The translations under genes and the position numbers were made by a program. Of a stretch of DNA of 64,000 nt, positions 29,340 through 40,633 are shown piece after piece. The DNA comes from Zhongshania aliphaticivorans (GTDB lineage Bacteria; Pseudomonadota; Gammaproteobacteria; Pseudomonadales; Spongiibacteraceae). The notes beneath the pieces are model-generated. The model saw nothing but the letters and a program-made list of their open reading frames with translations. It was not told the DNA's origin and made no database searches. The stretch is from NCBI RefSeq assembly GCF_902705855.1, contig NZ_CACSIJ010000015.1, positions 280,232 through 344,231 of the forward strand. Direction: 5' to 3'. Every line of letters starts with the position of its first letter. Positions within the stretch are counted from its first letter, which is position 1.

Positions 29340-29960
29340 TTACTTCGAGTAAAGCTCAACGATCAGTTGCTCGTTGATCTCAGAAGACAAGTCGCTACGA
29401 TCTGGCGCGCTCTTGTAAACGCCTTCCATTTTGGTGGCGTTAATATCAATCCAAGAAATATCGCCACGCTGCGCAGCAAGAGCAATTGCAGATTGAATGC
29501 GCAATTGAGCTTTCGCTTTTTCACGAACACTAACAACATCACCAGCTTGTACTTGGTAAGACGGTACGTTAACAGTCTTGCCATTTACCAATACAGATTT
29601 ATGCGACACTAGCTGACGCGCTTCTGCACGAGTAGAGCCAAAACCAATACGGTAAACTACATTATCTAAACGGCCTTCCAAAAGCTGAAGCAGGTTTTCA
29701 CCTGTAGCGCCTTTACGACGAGCAGCTTTTGTATAGTAAGCACGGAATTGCTTTTCTAGCACGCCGTACATACGACGAACTTTTTGCTTTTCACGCAACT
29801 GAACGCCATAGTCAGAAAGACGACCACGACGCGCACCGTGCATACCAGGTGCAGTTTCTGCTTTACATTTTGAATCCAGAGGACGAACACCACTCTTCAA
29901 GAAAAGGTCGGTACCTTCCCGTCTGGATAATTTACAGCTTGGGCCCAAATATCTAGCCAT
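29340..29960 (-). CDS. rpsD: 30S ribosomal protein S4
   Basis: A 206-residue primary 16S-binding protein, with the start [20 protein letters not shown] and the S4 RNA-binding domain ([19 protein letters not shown], then [19 protein letters not shown]). It is the expected translational repressor of this operon in gammaproteobacteria; the target would be the rpsM leader near 30805-30885. The full-length, zinc-free form is present, with no N-terminal Cys cluster. Confidence 0.98.
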   Translation of the reverse strand: MARYLGPSCKLSRREGTDLFLKSGVRPLDSKCKAETAPGMHGARRGRLSDYGVQLREKQKVRRMYGVLEKQFRAYYTKAARRKGATGENLLQLLEGRLDNVVYRIGFGSTRAEARQLVSHKSVLVNGKTVNVPSYQVQAGDVVSVREKAKAQLRIQSAIALAAQRGDISWIDINATKMEGVYKSAPDRSDLSSEINEQLIVELYSK

Positions 29961-29983
29961 TTTAAATATTCCTCAACTGTTAA

Positions 29984-30376
29984 TTAAACACGACGTTTCT
30001 TGGGAGGACGACAACCATTATGTGGAATAGGCGTCACGTCGGTGATGTTTGTAATCTTATAACCGCAGTTATTTAAGGCGCGTACCGCAGACTCGCGTCC
30101 GGGACCTGGGCCTTTAACTTCTACGTCTAGATTTTTCAAACCGTAATCTTTCGCGGCGTTGCCAGCGCGTTCTGCAGCAACCTGCGCAGCGAAAGGAGTA
30201 CTTTTACGAGAGCCACGGAAACCACTTCCACCGGCAGTTGCCCAGCTCAGTGCGTTACCCTGACGATCTGTAATTGTAACAATGGTGTTGTTAAATGACG
30301 CATGTATATGCGCAACACCATCCACGACGGTCTTTTTGACCTTTTTCCGTGGAGCTTGTTTGCCTGGTTTGGCCAT
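29984..30376 (-). CDS. rpsK: 30S ribosomal protein S11
   Basis: A 130-residue protein of the 30S platform, near the mRNA exit. The sequence has [39 protein letters not shown], and the conserved C-terminus [16 protein letters not shown]. The ATG at 30376 is chosen over an upstream TTG because the family starts MAKPGKQ. It lies 23 nt before rpsD and 71 nt after rpsM. Confidence 0.97.
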   Translation of the reverse strand: MAKPGKQAPRKKVKKTVVDGVAHIHASFNNTIVTITDRQGNALSWATAGGSGFRGSRKSTPFAAQVAAERAGNAAKDYGLKNLDVEVKGPGPGRESAVRALNNCGYKITNITDVTPIPHNGCRPPKKRRV

Positions 30377-30447
30377 GTTCAATATCCATCTCTAATATCA
30401 ACACTACACAAGTGGTGTAGCTACACTAAAGGAATCCTGCCTTTAAA

Positions 30448-30804
30448 TTACTTACGGATCGGCTTACGTGGACCTTTACGCGTACGCGCGTTGGTCTTAG
30501 TACGCTGACCGCGAAGCGGCAGACCTTTACGATGACGCAGACCGCGGTAGCAGCCCAGATCCAATAACCGTTTAATGTTCATAGAAACAACACGACGTAA
30601 GTCGCCTTCTACAGACATTTTCGCGATTTCGCCACGAAGCGCATCAAGCTGCTCTTCAGACAATGAACCGATTTTAGCGTCTTCAGCTATAGTTGTTTTA
30701 GCGCACAATGCCTTAGCAGTTGTACGGCCAATGCCATATATATAGGTCAACGAAATAACAGCATGCTTGTTATCTGGTATGTTGACACCTGCAATACGAG
30801 CCAT
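30448..30804 (-). CDS. rpsM: 30S ribosomal protein S13
   Basis: A 118-residue protein of the 30S head that contacts tRNA and 50S. It begins [25 protein letters not shown] and ends in the basic tail [18 protein letters not shown]. It is the first gene after the promoter at 30887-30915, as in the E. coli alpha operon, with a leader of about 75 nt where S4 could bind. Confidence 0.97.
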   Translation of the reverse strand: MARIAGVNIPDNKHAVISLTYIYGIGRTTAKALCAKTTIAEDAKIGSLSEEQLDALRGEIAKMSVEGDLRRVVSMNIKRLLDLGCYRGLRHRKGLPLRGQRTKTNARTRKGPRKPIRK

Positions 30805-30886
30805 TCAGGTTACTCCAATTAAGCCCAATTCTTTTAACGCCTAGCAATGACCGGAAAGCGGACAACACCTGCACGAAAGGCGCAGT

Positions 30887-30915
30887 AGTCTACCCGCACC
30901 GAGGAAGCAAATCAA
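30887..30915 (-). promoter_or_regulatory. Alpha-operon promoter and leader ahead of rpsM
   Basis: On the minus strand TTGATT (30915-30910) and TAGACT (30892-30887) are 17 nt apart. The transcript start near 30880 leaves about 75 nt before the rpsM ATG. The position between rpmJ and rpsM matches the E. coli alpha promoter, whose leader forms an S4-binding pseudoknot; I did not fold this one. Confidence 0.65.
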
Positions 30916-30932
30916 CCCCGATACCGTATTGC

Positions 30933-31049
30933 TTAGCCCTGCCGCTGCTTATGACGCGGTTCAACGTTACAAATAACCCGAACCACACCTTTACGACGAA
31001 CAATTTTACAGTTGCGGCAAATTGTCTTTACCGATGCACGTACTTTCAT
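30933..31049 (-). CDS. rpmJ: 50S ribosomal protein L36
   Basis: A 38-residue protein, [14 protein letters not shown] followed by [14 protein letters not shown] and HKQRQG. The zinc ligands are C11, C14, C27 and H33, so this is the C+ (zinc-binding) type of L36. It lies 37 nt after secY in the spc operon, at the usual place, and is the last gene before the alpha promoter. Confidence 0.96.
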   Translation of the reverse strand: MKVRASVKTICRNCKIVRRKGVVRVICNVEPRHKQRQG

Positions 31050-31086
31050 TGTGATACTCCAAAAAAGCCATCAGGTTAGTGAGCGG

Positions 31087-32415
31087 TTAGCGCACACCAC
31101 CGCCGTAATTCTTTAAGTTCGCCTTTTTCAAGACCGAGTCATACTGATGGGACATCAGGTGAGACTGAACCTGCGCCATAAAATCCATCACTACCACCAC
31201 TACGATCAGCAACGAGGTACCACCGAGATAAAACGGCACGTTCCACATCACGACCAAAAACTGCGGCAATAAACACACGCCAGCTATGTACAAAGAGCCA
31301 AACATGGTTAAACGGGTTAACACGCCGTCTATATAATTCGCAGTTTGTTTACCAGGACGAATCCCAGGTAAAAACGCACCTGAACGCTTCAGGTTATCTG
31401 CGACTTCATCAGGGTTAAACATCAACGCCGTATAGAAGAAACAGAAGAAAACAATTAAGGCTGTAAACAGCAGAATGTTTAATGGCTGTCCTGGCCCAAT
31501 TGCCAAAGCAACGTCCTGCAACCACTCCATCCCCTCTCCACTCTGCCCAACCCATTGCGCAATAGACGCAGGGAATAGCAAAATAGAACTCGCAAAAATA
31601 GCAGGGATAACACCCGCCATATTCACCTTCATCGGCAAATGACTAGATTGTGCCTGATACATCTTATTGCCGCGCTGCTGCTTAGCGTAATTTACAGTAA
31701 TACGCCGCTGACCCCGCTCGATAAAGACAACCAAGTACACAACAGCAATCGCCAAAACCAGCACCGCTAGCAGAACTAAAATATTTAGCTCACCTTGACG
31801 CGCCTGCTCCAAAGATTGACCTACTGCCGAGGGTAACCCCGCGACAATCCCAGCAAATATCAACATCGATATGCCGTTGCCAACTCCGCGCTCAGTTAAC
31901 TGCTCGCCCAGCCACATCATAAAGATAGCGCCGGTAACTAGCGACACCACCGAAACGAAGTAAAAACTAAAATCTGCACTGTATGCCAAGCCTTGATTGG
32001 CCAAGCCTACCGTCATCCCCGTCCCCTGTAATAGCGCAAGCACTACCGCAAGATAACGAGTGTATTGACTGATCTGCCTCCGACCGCCCTCACCTTCTTT
32101 CTTCAAGGCTTCTAACTGAGGACTAACCGCAGACATCAGCTGCATAATAATCGAAGCAGATATATAAGGCATGATACCCAAAGCAAGGATACTCATGCGC
32201 TCCAAAGCACCGCCAGAAAACATGTTAAACAAACCAAGGACTGTTCCTTGGTTTTGATTAAACAGCGCGGCGAGCTGATCCGGATTAATACCTGGCACCG
32301 GTATGTGAGTACCGATACGATAAACAATTATCGCTAGTAGTAAAAAACGGAGGCGAGCCATAAGCTCGCCCATTCCGGATTGATTTCCAGTTGATAGTGG
32401 ACTGGACTTCGCCAT
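31087..32415 (-). CDS. secY: Preprotein translocase subunit SecY
   Basis: A 442-residue inner-membrane channel with 10 transmembrane segments. The first helix is in [21 protein letters not shown], followed by the plug region [20 protein letters not shown]. The cytoplasmic loops include [18 protein letters not shown] and [18 protein letters not shown]. The ATG at 32415 follows AAGGCGA and fits the family; an earlier in-frame start at 32457 lies inside rplO. It is in the spc operon between rplO and rpmJ. Confidence 0.97.
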   Translation of the reverse strand: MAKSSPLSTGNQSGMGELMARLRFLLLAIIVYRIGTHIPVPGINPDQLAALFNQNQGTVLGLFNMFSGGALERMSILALGIMPYISASIIMQLMSAVSPQLEALKKEGEGGRRQISQYTRYLAVVLALLQGTGMTVGLANQGLAYSADFSFYFVSVVSLVTGAIFMMWLGEQLTERGVGNGISMLIFAGIVAGLPSAVGQSLEQARQGELNILVLLAVLVLAIAVVYLVVFIERGQRRITVNYAKQQRGNKMYQAQSSHLPMKVNMAGVIPAIFASSILLFPASIAQWVGQSGEGMEWLQDVALAIGPGQPLNILLFTALIVFFCFFYTALMFNPDEVADNLKRSGAFLPGIRPGKQTANYIDGVLTRLTMFGSLYIAGVCLLPQFLVVMWNVPFYLGGTSLLIVVVVVMDFMAQVQSHLMSHQYDSVLKKANLKNYGGGVR

Positions 32416-32425
32416 GGAGTTCGCC

Positions 32426-32869
32426 TTATTCCTCGACTTTGCCGCCCGCTTTTTCAATTGCTTCGCGAGCGCCTTTGGTTACCGCTAAACCTTTCACAGT
32501 AACAGCTTTGTTCAGATCACCAGACAAAAAGATCTTCGCACGCTCAATATTGCTGTTAACTAAATCAGCACGCTTAAGCGCATCAAGATCAATCACGTCA
32601 TCAGCAACTGCCATCAATTCCGCAGTGCGGATCTGTGCAGTAACGCGTGACAGACGCGAGGTGAAGCCATACTTAGGCAGGCGCTTTTGCAAAGGCATCT
32701 GACCGCCTTCAAAACCAGGACGCACGCTACCACCTGAACGGGACTTCAGACCCTTGTGACCACGACCTGCGGTTTTACCCAAGCCACTACCGATACCACG
32801 ACCTACCCGTTTGCCGTCTTTAACTCGACCGGGTGCCGGGCTCAGCGTGTTTAAACGCATATCGCTCAT
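32426..32869 (-). CDS. rplO: 50S ribosomal protein L15
   Basis: A 147-residue protein with the glycine-rich N-terminal extension [20 protein letters not shown], then [14 protein letters not shown], that threads into 23S rRNA. The start at 32869 (MSDMRLN) has GAGGG 8-10 nt upstream; the ATG at 32860 (MRLNTLS) also fits the family. It follows rpmD by 3 nt, inside the spc operon. Confidence 0.96.
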   Translation of the reverse strand: MSDMRLNTLSPAPGRVKDGKRVGRGIGSGLGKTAGRGHKGLKSRSGGSVRPGFEGGQMPLQKRLPKYGFTSRLSRVTAQIRTAELMAVADDVIDLDALKRADLVNSNIERAKIFLSGDLNKAVTVKGLAVTKGAREAIEKAGGKVEE

Positions 32870-32872
32870 CAC

Positions 32873-33049
32873 TTATCCCTCAACACGTACTAAATAGTTG
32901 ACCTTATTGATCATACCGCGCACTGATGGAGTGTCTTCCACTTCTACAGTATGGCGAATACGACGCAAGCCAAGACCAGCAACACAGGCCTTGTGCGACT
33001 TCAGTCGTCCTGTAACAGAACGAACTAGTGTGACTTTAATCTTGTTCAT
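32873..33049 (-). CDS. rpmD: 50S ribosomal protein L30
   Basis: A 58-residue protein: [20 protein letters not shown], then [20 protein letters not shown] and NYLVRVEG. These are the conserved L30 core with a short N-terminal beta strand. It lies between rpsE (19 nt) and rplO (3 nt), the normal spc order. Confidence 0.96.
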   Translation of the reverse strand: MNKIKVTLVRSVTGRLKSHKACVAGLGLRRIRHTVEVEDTPSVRGMINKVNYLVRVEG

Positions 33050-33068
33050 AGCAAATCCTGCCTTTGTC

Positions 33069-33581
33069 TCAGCTCAAGATCTCTTCTACAGTTTTGCCGC
33101 GCTTAGTTGCGACTTCTTCTGGAGAGGAAACACTTTCCAGTGCTTTGATAGTTGCACGAACCACGTTAACCGGGTTTGTAGAACCGTAGCACTTAGCTAA
33201 TACGTTATGAATACCTGCAATTTCTAGCACAGAGCGCATCGCACCACCGGCGATAACACCAGTACCTTCAGACGCTGGCTGCATGTAAACCTTAGATGCA
33301 CCATGACGACCTTTAACGGCGTACTGGATAGTGTCACCTTTGATGTCAACCTGCACCATGTTACGGCGAGCTGCTTCCATTGCCTTTTGAATCGCAACGG
33401 GCACTTCACGCGCTTTACCGCGACCGAAGCCAACTTTACCGCTACCATCGCCCACCACTGTAAGAGCAGTGAAGCTGAAAATGCGGCCACCTTTGACCAC
33501 TTTGGCAACACGGTTTACCTGAACAAGCTTCTCTTGCAGGCCTTCTGTGTTTGCTTTGTCTTTCTGATCGTTATACGCCAT
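33069..33581 (-). CDS. rpsE: 30S ribosomal protein S5
   Basis: A 170-residue protein of the mRNA entry channel. It has the S5 N-terminal double-stranded-RNA-like domain ([39 protein letters not shown]) and the C-terminal domain [20 protein letters not shown]. The loop sequence is ordinary, with no sign of a spectinomycin-resistance change. It lies 11 nt after rplR. Confidence 0.97.
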   Translation of the reverse strand: MAYNDQKDKANTEGLQEKLVQVNRVAKVVKGGRIFSFTALTVVGDGSGKVGFGRGKAREVPVAIQKAMEAARRNMVQVDIKGDTIQYAVKGRHGASKVYMQPASEGTGVIAGGAMRSVLEIAGIHNVLAKCYGSTNPVNVVRATIKALESVSSPEEVATKRGKTVEEILS

Positions 33582-33592
33582 CGCCTAAAACC

Positions 33593-33943
33593 TTAGAATT
33601 CCAAACCACCTTCACGGGCAGCATCTGCCAGCGCCTTGACACGCCCGTGGAATTTAAATCCACTGCGGTCAAAAGCGACCTTTGTCACGCCTGCGGCTTT
33701 CGCACGGTCAGCGATCAACTTGCCCACACTAGCGGCTGCAGCGACATTACCGGTCGCACCAGCACGCAAATCTTTGTCTAGTGTAGATGCACTCGCCAAC
33801 ACTACGTCACCTGATGCTGCGATAAGCTGCGCATACATGTGGCGTGGCGTGCGGTGAATGCTTAAACGTACGGCGCGTAGCTCACGCATTTTAAAGCGAG
33901 CACGGCGGGCACGACGTAATCTTGAAACTTTCTTATCGCTCAT
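33593..33943 (-). CDS. rplR: 50S ribosomal protein L18
   Basis: A 116-residue 5S rRNA-binding protein, starting [20 protein letters not shown], then [20 protein letters not shown] and [19 protein letters not shown]. The ATG at 33943 has AAGG upstream; the longer frame to 34006 overlaps rplF out of frame and is not used. It lies 10 nt after rplF. Confidence 0.97.
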   Translation of the reverse strand: MSDKKVSRLRRARRARFKMRELRAVRLSIHRTPRHMYAQLIAASGDVVLASASTLDKDLRAGATGNVAAAASVGKLIADRAKAAGVTKVAFDRSGFKFHGRVKALADAAREGGLEF

Positions 33944-33953
33944 AACCTTGCCT

Positions 33954-34487
33954 TTACTTTTTCTTCGCTTCTTTACGACGGACGTTTTCTTCCGCGTAAC
34001 GAACACCCTTACCTTTATAAGGCTCTGGTGGACGGAACGCGCGGATTTCGGCCGCTACCTTACCCAATATCTGCTTGTCAGTACCACTCAACACAATCTC
34101 AGTCTGTGTTGGCGTATCAACGGTAACGCCTTCTGGCAGATCGTAATCAATAGGGTGCGAAAAACCCAACACCAAATTAACAGATGTACCATTTGCCTTT
34201 GCACGGTAACCGACACCTTGAAGGATCAGCTTACGCTGGAAGCCTTCACTGACACCGACAACCATATTGTTAGTCAGTGAACGAGTAGTACCCGCCATTG
34301 CCCAACCATCTTTCGCGCCTTCACGCGCTGAAAATACTAAAGACCCGTCTTCCTGCTTAATCTCTACAGACTTGTGCAAAGGCATAACTAACGTGCCTTT
34401 CTTGCCTTTTACAGAGATATTGCTGGCGTCGAGTTTGACTTCAACCCCTGAAGGGATAGTCACTGGACTTTTCGCTACTCTTGACAT
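33954..34487 (-). CDS. rplF: 50S ribosomal protein L6
   Basis: A 177-residue protein of the factor-binding side of 50S, made of two repeated alpha/beta domains. [19 protein letters not shown] opens it and the signature [20 protein letters not shown] closes it. It lies 25 nt after rpsH in the spc operon. Confidence 0.97.
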   Translation of the reverse strand: MSRVAKSPVTIPSGVEVKLDASNISVKGKKGTLVMPLHKSVEIKQEDGSLVFSAREGAKDGWAMAGTTRSLTNNMVVGVSEGFQRKLILQGVGYRAKANGTSVNLVLGFSHPIDYDLPEGVTVDTPTQTEIVLSGTDKQILGKVAAEIRAFRPPEPYKGKGVRYAEENVRRKEAKKK

Positions 34488-34512
34488 GTTAAGAACTCTT
34501 TAAACTGTCGGG

Positions 34513-34908
34513 TTAGAAAACAGTGCAAAGCACTTCGCCGCCAACACCGGCAGCTCTTGCTGCGCGATCAGTCATCACACCATGACTGGTTGACACTATA
34601 GCGATACCCAGCCCTGCACGTACTGATGGCAATTCATCTTTACCTGCGTAAGCGCGGAGACCAGGGCGGCTAACGCGACTGATTTCAGCGATAACTGGCT
34701 TGCCCTGATAGTATTTTAATTCTACTGTCAGTTCTGCCTTGCCACCTTGTTCTTCAACCCGTGAACTGGCGACATAACCTTCATCTTCAAGTACTTTAGC
34801 AACAGATACTTTTAATTTAGATGACGGCATTGTAACAGCAGTTTTACCTGCCATCTGAGCGTTGCGGATGCGTGTCAGCATATCCGCTAGTGGGTCTTGC
34901 ATGCTCAT
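34513..34908 (-). CDS. rpsH: 30S ribosomal protein S8
   Basis: A 131-residue 16S rRNA-binding protein: [18 protein letters not shown] at the start and the RNA-binding loop [17 protein letters not shown] near the end. In E. coli S8 represses the spc operon by binding near the rplX-rplE junction; that control is plausible here but no site was identified. Start ATG at 34908. Confidence 0.97.
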   Translation of the reverse strand: MSMQDPLADMLTRIRNAQMAGKTAVTMPSSKLKVSVAKVLEDEGYVASSRVEEQGGKAELTVELKYYQGKPVIAEISRVSRPGLRAYAGKDELPSVRAGLGIAIVSTSHGVMTDRAARAAGVGGEVLCTVF

Positions 34909-34963
34909 GTTTTGCTCCCGTTATACGTCGCGACCAAAGCTCGCGACAGCAAAATTCTCAATA

Positions 34964-35269
34964 TTACCAGCTAGCCTTAACTAAGCCGGGGACATCGCCG
35001 CGCATTGCTGCTTGACGGAGCTGGTTACGGCAAAGACCAAACTTGCGGTAAACACCGTGTGGACGGCCAGTAATCTGGCAGCGACGACGTTGGCGAGATG
35101 GACTCGCGTCACGTGGCAACTTTTGCAGCTTAACCTGTGCATCCCACTTTTCTTCATCGCTAGCCGAAACACTAATAATAATAGCTTTCAGTGCAACACG
35201 CTTTGCAGCGAATTTTTCTACAGTTTGGGTGCGCTTCAATTCACGCGCTTTCATAGACTGCTTTGCCAT
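34964..35269 (-). CDS. rpsN: 30S ribosomal protein S14
   Basis: A 101-residue protein of the zinc-free (C-) type, as in E. coli: [19 protein letters not shown] at the start and [20 protein letters not shown] near the end. It lies 55 nt before rpsH and 13 nt after rplE. Confidence 0.97.
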   Translation of the reverse strand: MAKQSMKARELKRTQTVEKFAAKRVALKAIIISVSASDEEKWDAQVKLQKLPRDASPSRQRRRCQITGRPHGVYRKFGLCRNQLRQAAMRGDVPGLVKASW

Positions 35270-35282
35270 AATCCCCTACCCC

Positions 35283-35822
35283 TTAACCTTTAAACGGAAA
35301 GTTAAACGCTTTTAACAGCGCGCGACCTTCATCGTCATTACGAGCGGTTGTGGTTATGGTGATATCCAGACCGCGCAGTGTATCAACTTTATCGTAATCA
35401 ATTTCTGGAAATATGATCTGCTCGGTCACACCCATTGCAAAATTACCACGACCGTCAAATGATTTCGGGCTTATGCCGCGAAAATCGCGAACACGTGGAA
35501 TTGCAACACTGACCAAACGATCCAAAAATTCGTACATATGGGCGCCACGCAGGGTCACCTTGCAGCCTATCGGCCAGCCGTCACGAATTTTAAAGCCCGC
35601 GATTGATTTGCGCGCCTTCGTCACAACTGGTTTTTGACCTGCAATTTTCTGTAAGTCTGAAAGTGCAGCTTCCAACACTTTCTTATCGCCAGCAGCTTCA
35701 CCCACACCCATGTTCAGGGTGATTTTAGTGATGCGCGGAACTTCCATAGGGTTAGCTAAAGACAGCTCTTCTATCAGCTTAGCCCGCAACTCGTTTTGGT
35801 ATAGTTCACCTAATCGTGCCAT
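35283..35822 (-). CDS. rplE: 50S ribosomal protein L5
   Basis: A 179-residue 5S rRNA-binding protein of the central protuberance. It has [20 protein letters not shown], then [20 protein letters not shown] and [19 protein letters not shown]. It lies 13 nt after rplX. Confidence 0.98.
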   Translation of the reverse strand: MARLGELYQNELRAKLIEELSLANPMEVPRITKITLNMGVGEAAGDKKVLEAALSDLQKIAGQKPVVTKARKSIAGFKIRDGWPIGCKVTLRGAHMYEFLDRLVSVAIPRVRDFRGISPKSFDGRGNFAMGVTEQIIFPEIDYDKVDTLRGLDITITTTARNDDEGRALLKAFNFPFKG

Positions 35823-35835
35823 TTTCCACTAACCC

Positions 35836-36153
35836 CTACGCGTCAACCGCTTCGCCGCTGGATTTAAAAATACGGGTCTTACTGCCGTCTTCGGCCACTT
35901 TAAAGCCCACGCGATCCGCTTTTTTAGAAGCCGGATTATAAATCGCTACATTAGAAACTTGGATCGGCGCTTCTTTCTCGACGATACCACCAGCCACACC
36001 CAACTGCGGGTTTGGACGCTGGTGTTTCTTAATCATATTAATGCCAGACACCAACAGCTTATTGTTATCCATTACTTTCTGGACAACGCCGCGCTTGCCT
36101 TTGTCTTTACCGGTTAAGACGATAATTTCGTCTTCACGCTTAATCTTACGCAT
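35836..36153 (-). CDS. rplX: 50S ribosomal protein L24
   Basis: A 105-residue assembly initiator protein with an N-terminal KOW motif: [20 protein letters not shown], then [19 protein letters not shown]. It lies 34 nt after rplN and is at the start of the segment that S8 controls in E. coli. Confidence 0.97.
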   Translation of the reverse strand: MRKIKREDEIIVLTGKDKGKRGVVQKVMDNNKLLVSGINMIKKHQRPNPQLGVAGGIVEKEAPIQVSNVAIYNPASKKADRVGFKVAEDGSKTRIFKSSGEAVDA

Positions 36154-36187
36154 AACCTGACCTCAGCCTTCTCTCTACACCCAGTAA

Positions 36188-36556
36188 CTACAGTACTTCC
36201 GGTGCCAAAGAGATAATCTTCATGAACTTCTCGCCACGCAATTCACGCGTTACCGGCCCAAAAATACGGGTACCGATTGGTGCGTTGTTATTGTTTAGCA
36301 ACACTGCAGCGTTATCGTCAAACTTGATCAGCGAACCGTCACCGCGACGAACGCCTTTCTTAGTACGAACTACAACAGCTGTCATTACCTGACCTTTTTT
36401 CACTTTGCCGCGAGGAATAGCCTCTTTGACAGTGACTTTGATCAGATCGCCGACTCGTGCATAGCGACGATGAGAGCCGCCAAGCACCTTGATGCACATA
36501 ACGCGACGTGCGCCACTGTTATCTGCAACTTCCAAATAGCTTTCTGTTTGAATCAT
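36188..36556 (-). CDS. rplN: 50S ribosomal protein L14
   Basis: A 122-residue protein at the 50S interface: [20 protein letters not shown] at the start, then [20 protein letters not shown] and the [20 protein letters not shown] ending. It is the first gene of the classical spc set; here no promoter gap separates it clearly from rpsQ (59 nt). Confidence 0.98.
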   Translation of the reverse strand: MIQTESYLEVADNSGARRVMCIKVLGGSHRRYARVGDLIKVTVKEAIPRGKVKKGQVMTAVVVRTKKGVRRGDGSLIKFDDNAAVLLNNNNAPIGTRIFGPVTRELRGEKFMKIISLAPEVL

Positions 36557-36615
36557 TTCTTACTCCAAACCAGTCAACAGTGCATCAAGCGATTGCACAA
36601 GGGCCGCCGGTGAAA

Positions 36616-36882
36616 TTAAACCTGGGTAGCCGTTACATCAACACTAACCAATGCCCAAGTCTTCAACTTAGATACTGGACGTGTTTCGCAAACTGTCACT
36701 ACATCACCAATTTTGCACTCATTCTTTTCATCATGAGCGTGAACTTTCGATGAGCGCGTAATGTACTTTCCGTACATCGGGTGCTTTACCCGACGTTCAA
36801 TCAGTACCGTAATGGTTTTATCCATCTTGTCACTGACCACTTTACCGGTGGCTGTACGAGCACTTTTTGCTACTTCTGACAT
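36616..36882 (-). CDS. rpsQ: 30S ribosomal protein S17
   Basis: An 88-residue primary 16S-binding protein, with [20 protein letters not shown] and [17 protein letters not shown]. The ATG at 36882 begins [13 protein letters not shown]; an earlier frame start would overlap rpmC and is rejected. It is the last gene of the S10 operon in E. coli order, 1 nt after rpmC. Confidence 0.96.
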   Translation of the reverse strand: MSEVAKSARTATGKVVSDKMDKTITVLIERRVKHPMYGKYITRSSKVHAHDEKNECKIGDVVTVCETRPVSKLKTWALVSVDVTATQV

Positions 36883-36883
36883 T

Positions 36884-37075
36884 TTAATTACCTGCCTTTT
36901 CCTGGAGCACAGTTTTAACGCGTGCAATTTCCTGACGTGTTTTCTTCAGCAAATGCGTCTGCGCTAACTGGCCGGTACTCTTTTGCATACGCAACTTGAA
37001 TTGATCTTCAAGTAACTGCAACAGTTGGGCATTCAGATCGTCAACTGACTTTTCGCGTAATTCTAAAGCATTCAT
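36884..37075 (-). CDS. rpmC: 50S ribosomal protein L29
   Basis: A 63-residue two-helix protein at the tunnel exit, [19 protein letters not shown], ending [13 protein letters not shown]. The ATG at 37075 shares its first base with the TGA stop of rplP; a GTG one codon earlier is also open. This coupling is typical for the S10 operon. Confidence 0.96.
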   Translation of the reverse strand: MNALELREKSVDDLNAQLLQLLEDQFKLRMQKSTGQLAQTHLLKKTRQEIARVKTVLQEKAGN

Positions 37076-37488
37076 CACATCACCACCCGTCTAACAAATG
37101 CGGTCGGCACAGGAATCTTTGCCGACGCCAAGGCGAATGCTTCACGCGCTAATTCTTCAGACACGCCTTCTACTTCATACAAAACCTTGCCCGGCTGAAT
37201 CTGTGCGACCCAGTATTCAACATTACCCTTACCTTTACCCTGACGAACTTCCAGAGGTTTTTCGGTAATTGGCTTATCTGGAAAAACGCGAATCCAGATT
37301 TTTCCACCACGTTTGATGTGACGCGTCATTGCTCGACGTGCCGCTTCAATCTGGCGTGCTGTAATACGACCGCGACCGACTGCTTTAAGGCCAAATTCGC
37401 CAAAGCTTACCCGGCTACCGCGCTCTGCCAGACCACGGTTGCGTCCTTTGTGTTGCTTGCGAAACTTTGTGCGCTTCGGCTGTAACAT
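37075..37488 (-). CDS. rplP: 50S ribosomal protein L16
   Basis: A 137-residue protein that helps position tRNA in the A site: [19 protein letters not shown], then the L16 signature [20 protein letters not shown]. It lies 11 nt after rpsC. Confidence 0.98.
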   Translation of the reverse strand: MLQPKRTKFRKQHKGRNRGLAERGSRVSFGEFGLKAVGRGRITARQIEAARRAMTRHIKRGGKIWIRVFPDKPITEKPLEVRQGKGKGNVEYWVAQIQPGKVLYEVEGVSEELAREAFALASAKIPVPTAFVRRVVM

Positions 37489-37499
37489 TTGCGTAACCC

Positions 37500-38174
37500 T
37501 TACTCTGAACCTTTCTTAGCCTTAGCTTCGACCGCTTCTTTTCTGGTTCCCAAGATTTCACCCTTGAAGATCCAGACTTTGACACCAATGATGCCGTAGG
37601 TCGTAGCCGCTTCGTGCGTCGCATAATCGATATCGGCGCGCAGTGTGTGCAATGGCACACGCCCTTCGCGATACCATTCGGTACGAGCAATTTCCGCCCC
37701 GCCGACACGACCACTTACCTGTACCTTGATACCTTCCGCGCCCTGACGAATCGCATTTTGAACAACACGCTTCATCGCACGACGGAACATAACGCGACGC
37801 TCTAATTGCTGAGCGACATTCATAGCTACCAACTTCGCCTCGAGATCCGGCTTGCGGATTTCTTCGATGTTGATATGAACCGGCACACCCATTTTGACCG
37901 AAAGCTCTTTACGCAGCTTATCGACATCTTCGCCCTTTTTACCGATAACGATACCAGGACGTGCGGTGTGAATCGTAATACGCGCGGTTTGTGCCGGACG
38001 TTCTATAACGATTCGGCTTACCGATGCGCTCGCGAGCTTTTTCTCGAGCAACTCGCGAACTTCTAGATCCATTACCAGGTTCGCTGCGTAGTTCTTACCG
38101 CTTGCGTACCATACGGAGTTATGTTCTTTAACGATTCCCAGCCGGATGCCGGTCGGGTGTACTTTCTGACCCAT
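37500..38174 (-). CDS. rpsC: 30S ribosomal protein S3
   Basis: A 224-residue protein with an N-terminal KH domain ([19 protein letters not shown]) and the S3 C-terminal domain ([38 protein letters not shown]). It forms part of the mRNA entry site. It is in the S10 operon between rplV and rplP. Confidence 0.98.
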   Translation of the reverse strand: MGQKVHPTGIRLGIVKEHNSVWYASGKNYAANLVMDLEVRELLEKKLASASVSRIVIERPAQTARITIHTARPGIVIGKKGEDVDKLRKELSVKMGVPVHINIEEIRKPDLEAKLVAMNVAQQLERRVMFRRAMKRVVQNAIRQGAEGIKVQVSGRVGGAEIARTEWYREGRVPLHTLRADIDYATHEAATTYGIIGVKVWIFKGEILGTRKEAVEAKAKKGSE

Positions 38175-38188
38175 GTGGTCTCTCCTAC

Positions 38189-38527
38189 CTAGCCTTCGCT
38201 GTCAGCAACTTTAATCGTGATATGACAAGATCTTTTGAGAATACGATCCGCGCGACCTTTTGCACGTGGACGAAGGCGCTTCATAGTAGAACCCTCGTCT
38301 ACAAAGATCGTAGAAACCTTTAACTCATCAACATCAGCGCCTTCGTTGTGCTCAGCGTTAGCGATTGCGGAGTTAAGCACTTTCTTAATAATGCTCGCCG
38401 CTTTCTTAGAGCTGAACGTCAACAGATCTAGCGATTCCTCTACACCCTTACCGCGAATTTGGTCAGCAACCAAACGAGCCTTCTGGGCAGAAATTCTTGC
38501 GCCTTTTAAACGTGCCGCTACTTCCAT
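38189..38527 (-). CDS. rplV: 50S ribosomal protein L22
   Basis: A 112-residue protein with an extended loop in the exit tunnel: [20 protein letters not shown] and the loop region [20 protein letters not shown], which carries the usual macrolide-relevant segment without change visible by eye. The ATG at 38527 has GAGAGG 8 nt upstream; the longer frame overlaps rpsS and is rejected. Confidence 0.97.
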   Translation of the reverse strand: MEVAARLKGARISAQKARLVADQIRGKGVEESLDLLTFSSKKAASIIKKVLNSAIANAEHNEGADVDELKVSTIFVDEGSTMKRLRPRAKGRADRILKRSCHITIKVADSEG

Positions 38528-38552
38528 CTTAAAAGCCTCTCTCGGCCCAAGC

Positions 38553-38828
38553 TTAACGCTTGGCCTTTTTATCGGCCACGTGACCCTTATAGGTCCTAGT
38601 CGCGGCAAATTCACCCAATTTGTGCCCAACCATATCCTCGGTAACAATAACCGGAACATGCTGACGACCGTTATGCACAGCGATAGTCAGAGCTACCATT
38701 TCAGGCAGAATCATAGAGCGGCGCGACCACGTTTTAATGGGGCGACGATCGTTTTTTTCTACCGCTACTTCAACCTTCTTCAACAAATGAAGATCGACAA
38801 ACGGACCTTTCTTTAATGAACGTGGCAC
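38553..38828 (-). CDS. rpsS: 30S ribosomal protein S19
   Basis: A 91-residue protein of the 30S head: [40 protein letters not shown] and [19 protein letters not shown]. It lies 38 nt after rplB. Confidence 0.98.
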   Translation of the reverse strand: MPRSLKKGPFVDLHLLKKVEVAVEKNDRRPIKTWSRRSMILPEMVALTIAVHNGRQHVPVIVTEDMVGHKLGEFAATRTYKGHVADKKAKR

Positions 38829-38866
38829 AAGCTTATCCTCTTTACGCTAACTGGCATCTAAACGGC

Positions 38867-39691
38867 TTACTTGCCGCGACGACGCACAATTAGTTTGTCT
38901 GTACGCTTATTTTTACGAGTCTTATACCCTTTAGTCGGCATACCCCATGGAGATACGGGATGACGACCACCAGAAGTACGACCTTCACCACCACCATGTG
39001 GGTGATCTACCGGGTTCATCGCCACACCGCGAACGGTAGGACGAACACCGCGCCAGCGCGACGCACCCGCTTTACCCAACTTACGCAAGCTGTGCTCACT
39101 GTTGGATACTTCACCCAATGTTGCTCTGCACTCTGACAATACCTTACGCGTCTCACCGCTACGCAAACGAATTGTTGCGTACTGGCCTTCCCGCGCAACC
39201 AGCTGAGCCGAAGTACCAGCACTACGCGCCAACTGCGCGCCTTTACCAGGCTTCATTTCAACACAGTGAATAGTACTACCCACTGGAATATTGCGAATAG
39301 GCAGTGTATTGCCCGGTTTAATAGGTGATGAATCACCGGAAACAATCTGATCACCTGCTGACACACCCTTAGGCGCAATCACATAGCGACGCTCACCGTC
39401 TGCATACATTACCAAGGCAATGAAAGCAGTGCGGTTTGGATCGTATTCCAAACGCTCTACGCGTGCCGGAATACCATCTTTATTACGTTTAAAATCGATT
39501 AAACGGTAATGTTGCTTATGACCACCACCAACGTGACGAGTGGTGATACGGCCGTTGTTATTACGACCACCATTGCGCGACTGACTCTCAAGCAGCGGCT
39601 TGTGCGGTGCACCTTTGTGCAAATCAGGATTTACAACCCTGACGACAAAGCGACGGCCGGGAGAAGTCGGTTTACTTTTAACAATTGCCAT
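38867..39691 (-). CDS. rplB: 50S ribosomal protein L2
   Basis: A 274-residue protein needed for subunit association and peptidyl transfer. Its C-terminal signature [20 protein letters not shown] contains the conserved histidine (H of HPHGGGEG) of the catalytic-centre neighbourhood. The start is [18 protein letters not shown]. It lies 17 nt after rplW. Confidence 0.98.
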   Translation of the reverse strand: MAIVKSKPTSPGRRFVVRVVNPDLHKGAPHKPLLESQSRNGGRNNNGRITTRHVGGGHKQHYRLIDFKRNKDGIPARVERLEYDPNRTAFIALVMYADGERRYVIAPKGVSAGDQIVSGDSSPIKPGNTLPIRNIPVGSTIHCVEMKPGKGAQLARSAGTSAQLVAREGQYATIRLRSGETRKVLSECRATLGEVSNSEHSLRKLGKAGASRWRGVRPTVRGVAMNPVDHPHGGGEGRTSGGRHPVSPWGMPTKGYKTRKNKRTDKLIVRRRGK

Positions 39692-39708
39692 TTGACTAAA
39701 CTCCAGAC

Positions 39709-40005
39709 TTATTCAGCGACCGCAAAGTCGATATCTTGACCCTGCGCAAGGCTAACATACGCCTTTTTCCAGTTTGATTTCTTGCTCAAACCAAAACGGT
39801 TACGTTTTACTTTGCCCTTAACATTGACGGTGCGAACACCCAGCACGTCAACTTTAAAAAGCTTTTCAACCGCCTTTTTGATTTCAAGCTTGCTGGCACT
39901 CGGCAATACTTTAAATACCACCTGATTACTCAGCTCAGCACTGGCTGCACTTTTTTCAGAAACGTGCGGGCCGAGCAGTACCTTATAGATGCGCTCTGTA
40001 TTCAT
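39709..40005 (-). CDS. rplW: 50S ribosomal protein L23
   Basis: A 98-residue tunnel-exit protein that docks trigger factor and [23 protein letters not shown], then [20 protein letters not shown]. Its ATG overlaps the rplD TGA as ATGA, showing translational coupling. Confidence 0.97.
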   Translation of the reverse strand: MNTERIYKVLLGPHVSEKSAASAELSNQVVFKVLPSASKLEIKKAVEKLFKVDVLGVRTVNVKGKVKRNRFGLSKKSNWKKAYVSLAQGQDIDFAVAE

Positions 40006-40622
40006 CCCAACAGCTCCTCAAACTTTTTCAATGCAGCCACGGTCACAACCACTTTCTCGTAGCCAATTAGGCTAACGGGATCTACGCCGCTTACATCGCG
40101 AACGTCGACATCATGAAGGTTGCGTGCCGCCAGATATAAATTACCATTCACTTCTTCGGTCACTACCAGAGCGCCCTTAAGACCGTACTCACCCAGCGAC
40201 TGAACCAGCAGCTTGGTTTTAGGCTCATTCAAAGTAAACTCTTCAACCACAACCAAGCGCTCTTGACGAGCCAACTCAGACAGAATCGTGCAAATCGCAG
40301 CACGATACATTTTACGATTTACTTTTTGACTATGATCTTGCGGTCTTGCAGCAAATGTAACGCCGCCCCCACGCCAAATTGGCGAACGGATAGTACCCGC
40401 ACGAGCACGACCAGTACCCTTTTGACGCCATGGCTTCTTACCACCACCGCGCACATCAGAGCGTGTTTTCTGAGCACGAGTACCTTGACGAGCACCAGCC
40501 ATATAGGCCACAACAACTTGGTGCACTAGATCTTCGTTAAACTCACGAGCAAACGTAACGTCAGATACCTGAACAGTTCCCGCCGCAGCCCCGTTACCGG
40601 GTTTCGCAATACTTAATTCCAC
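40002..40622 (-). CDS. rplD: 50S ribosomal protein L4
   Basis: A 206-residue protein with the internal tunnel loop [20 protein letters not shown] and a C-terminal [20 protein letters not shown]. In E. coli L4 represses its own operon through the S10 leader. The start is GTG with a G-rich ribosome binding site 7 nt upstream. It lies 11 nt after rplC. Confidence 0.97.
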   Translation of the reverse strand: MELSIAKPGNGAAAGTVQVSDVTFAREFNEDLVHQVVVAYMAGARQGTRAQKTRSDVRGGGKKPWRQKGTGRARAGTIRSPIWRGGGVTFAARPQDHSQKVNRKMYRAAICTILSELARQERLVVVEEFTLNEPKTKLLVQSLGEYGLKGALVVTEEVNGNLYLAARNLHDVDVRDVSGVDPVSLIGYEKVVVTVAALKKFEELLG

Positions 40623-40633
40623 TGCATCGCCCC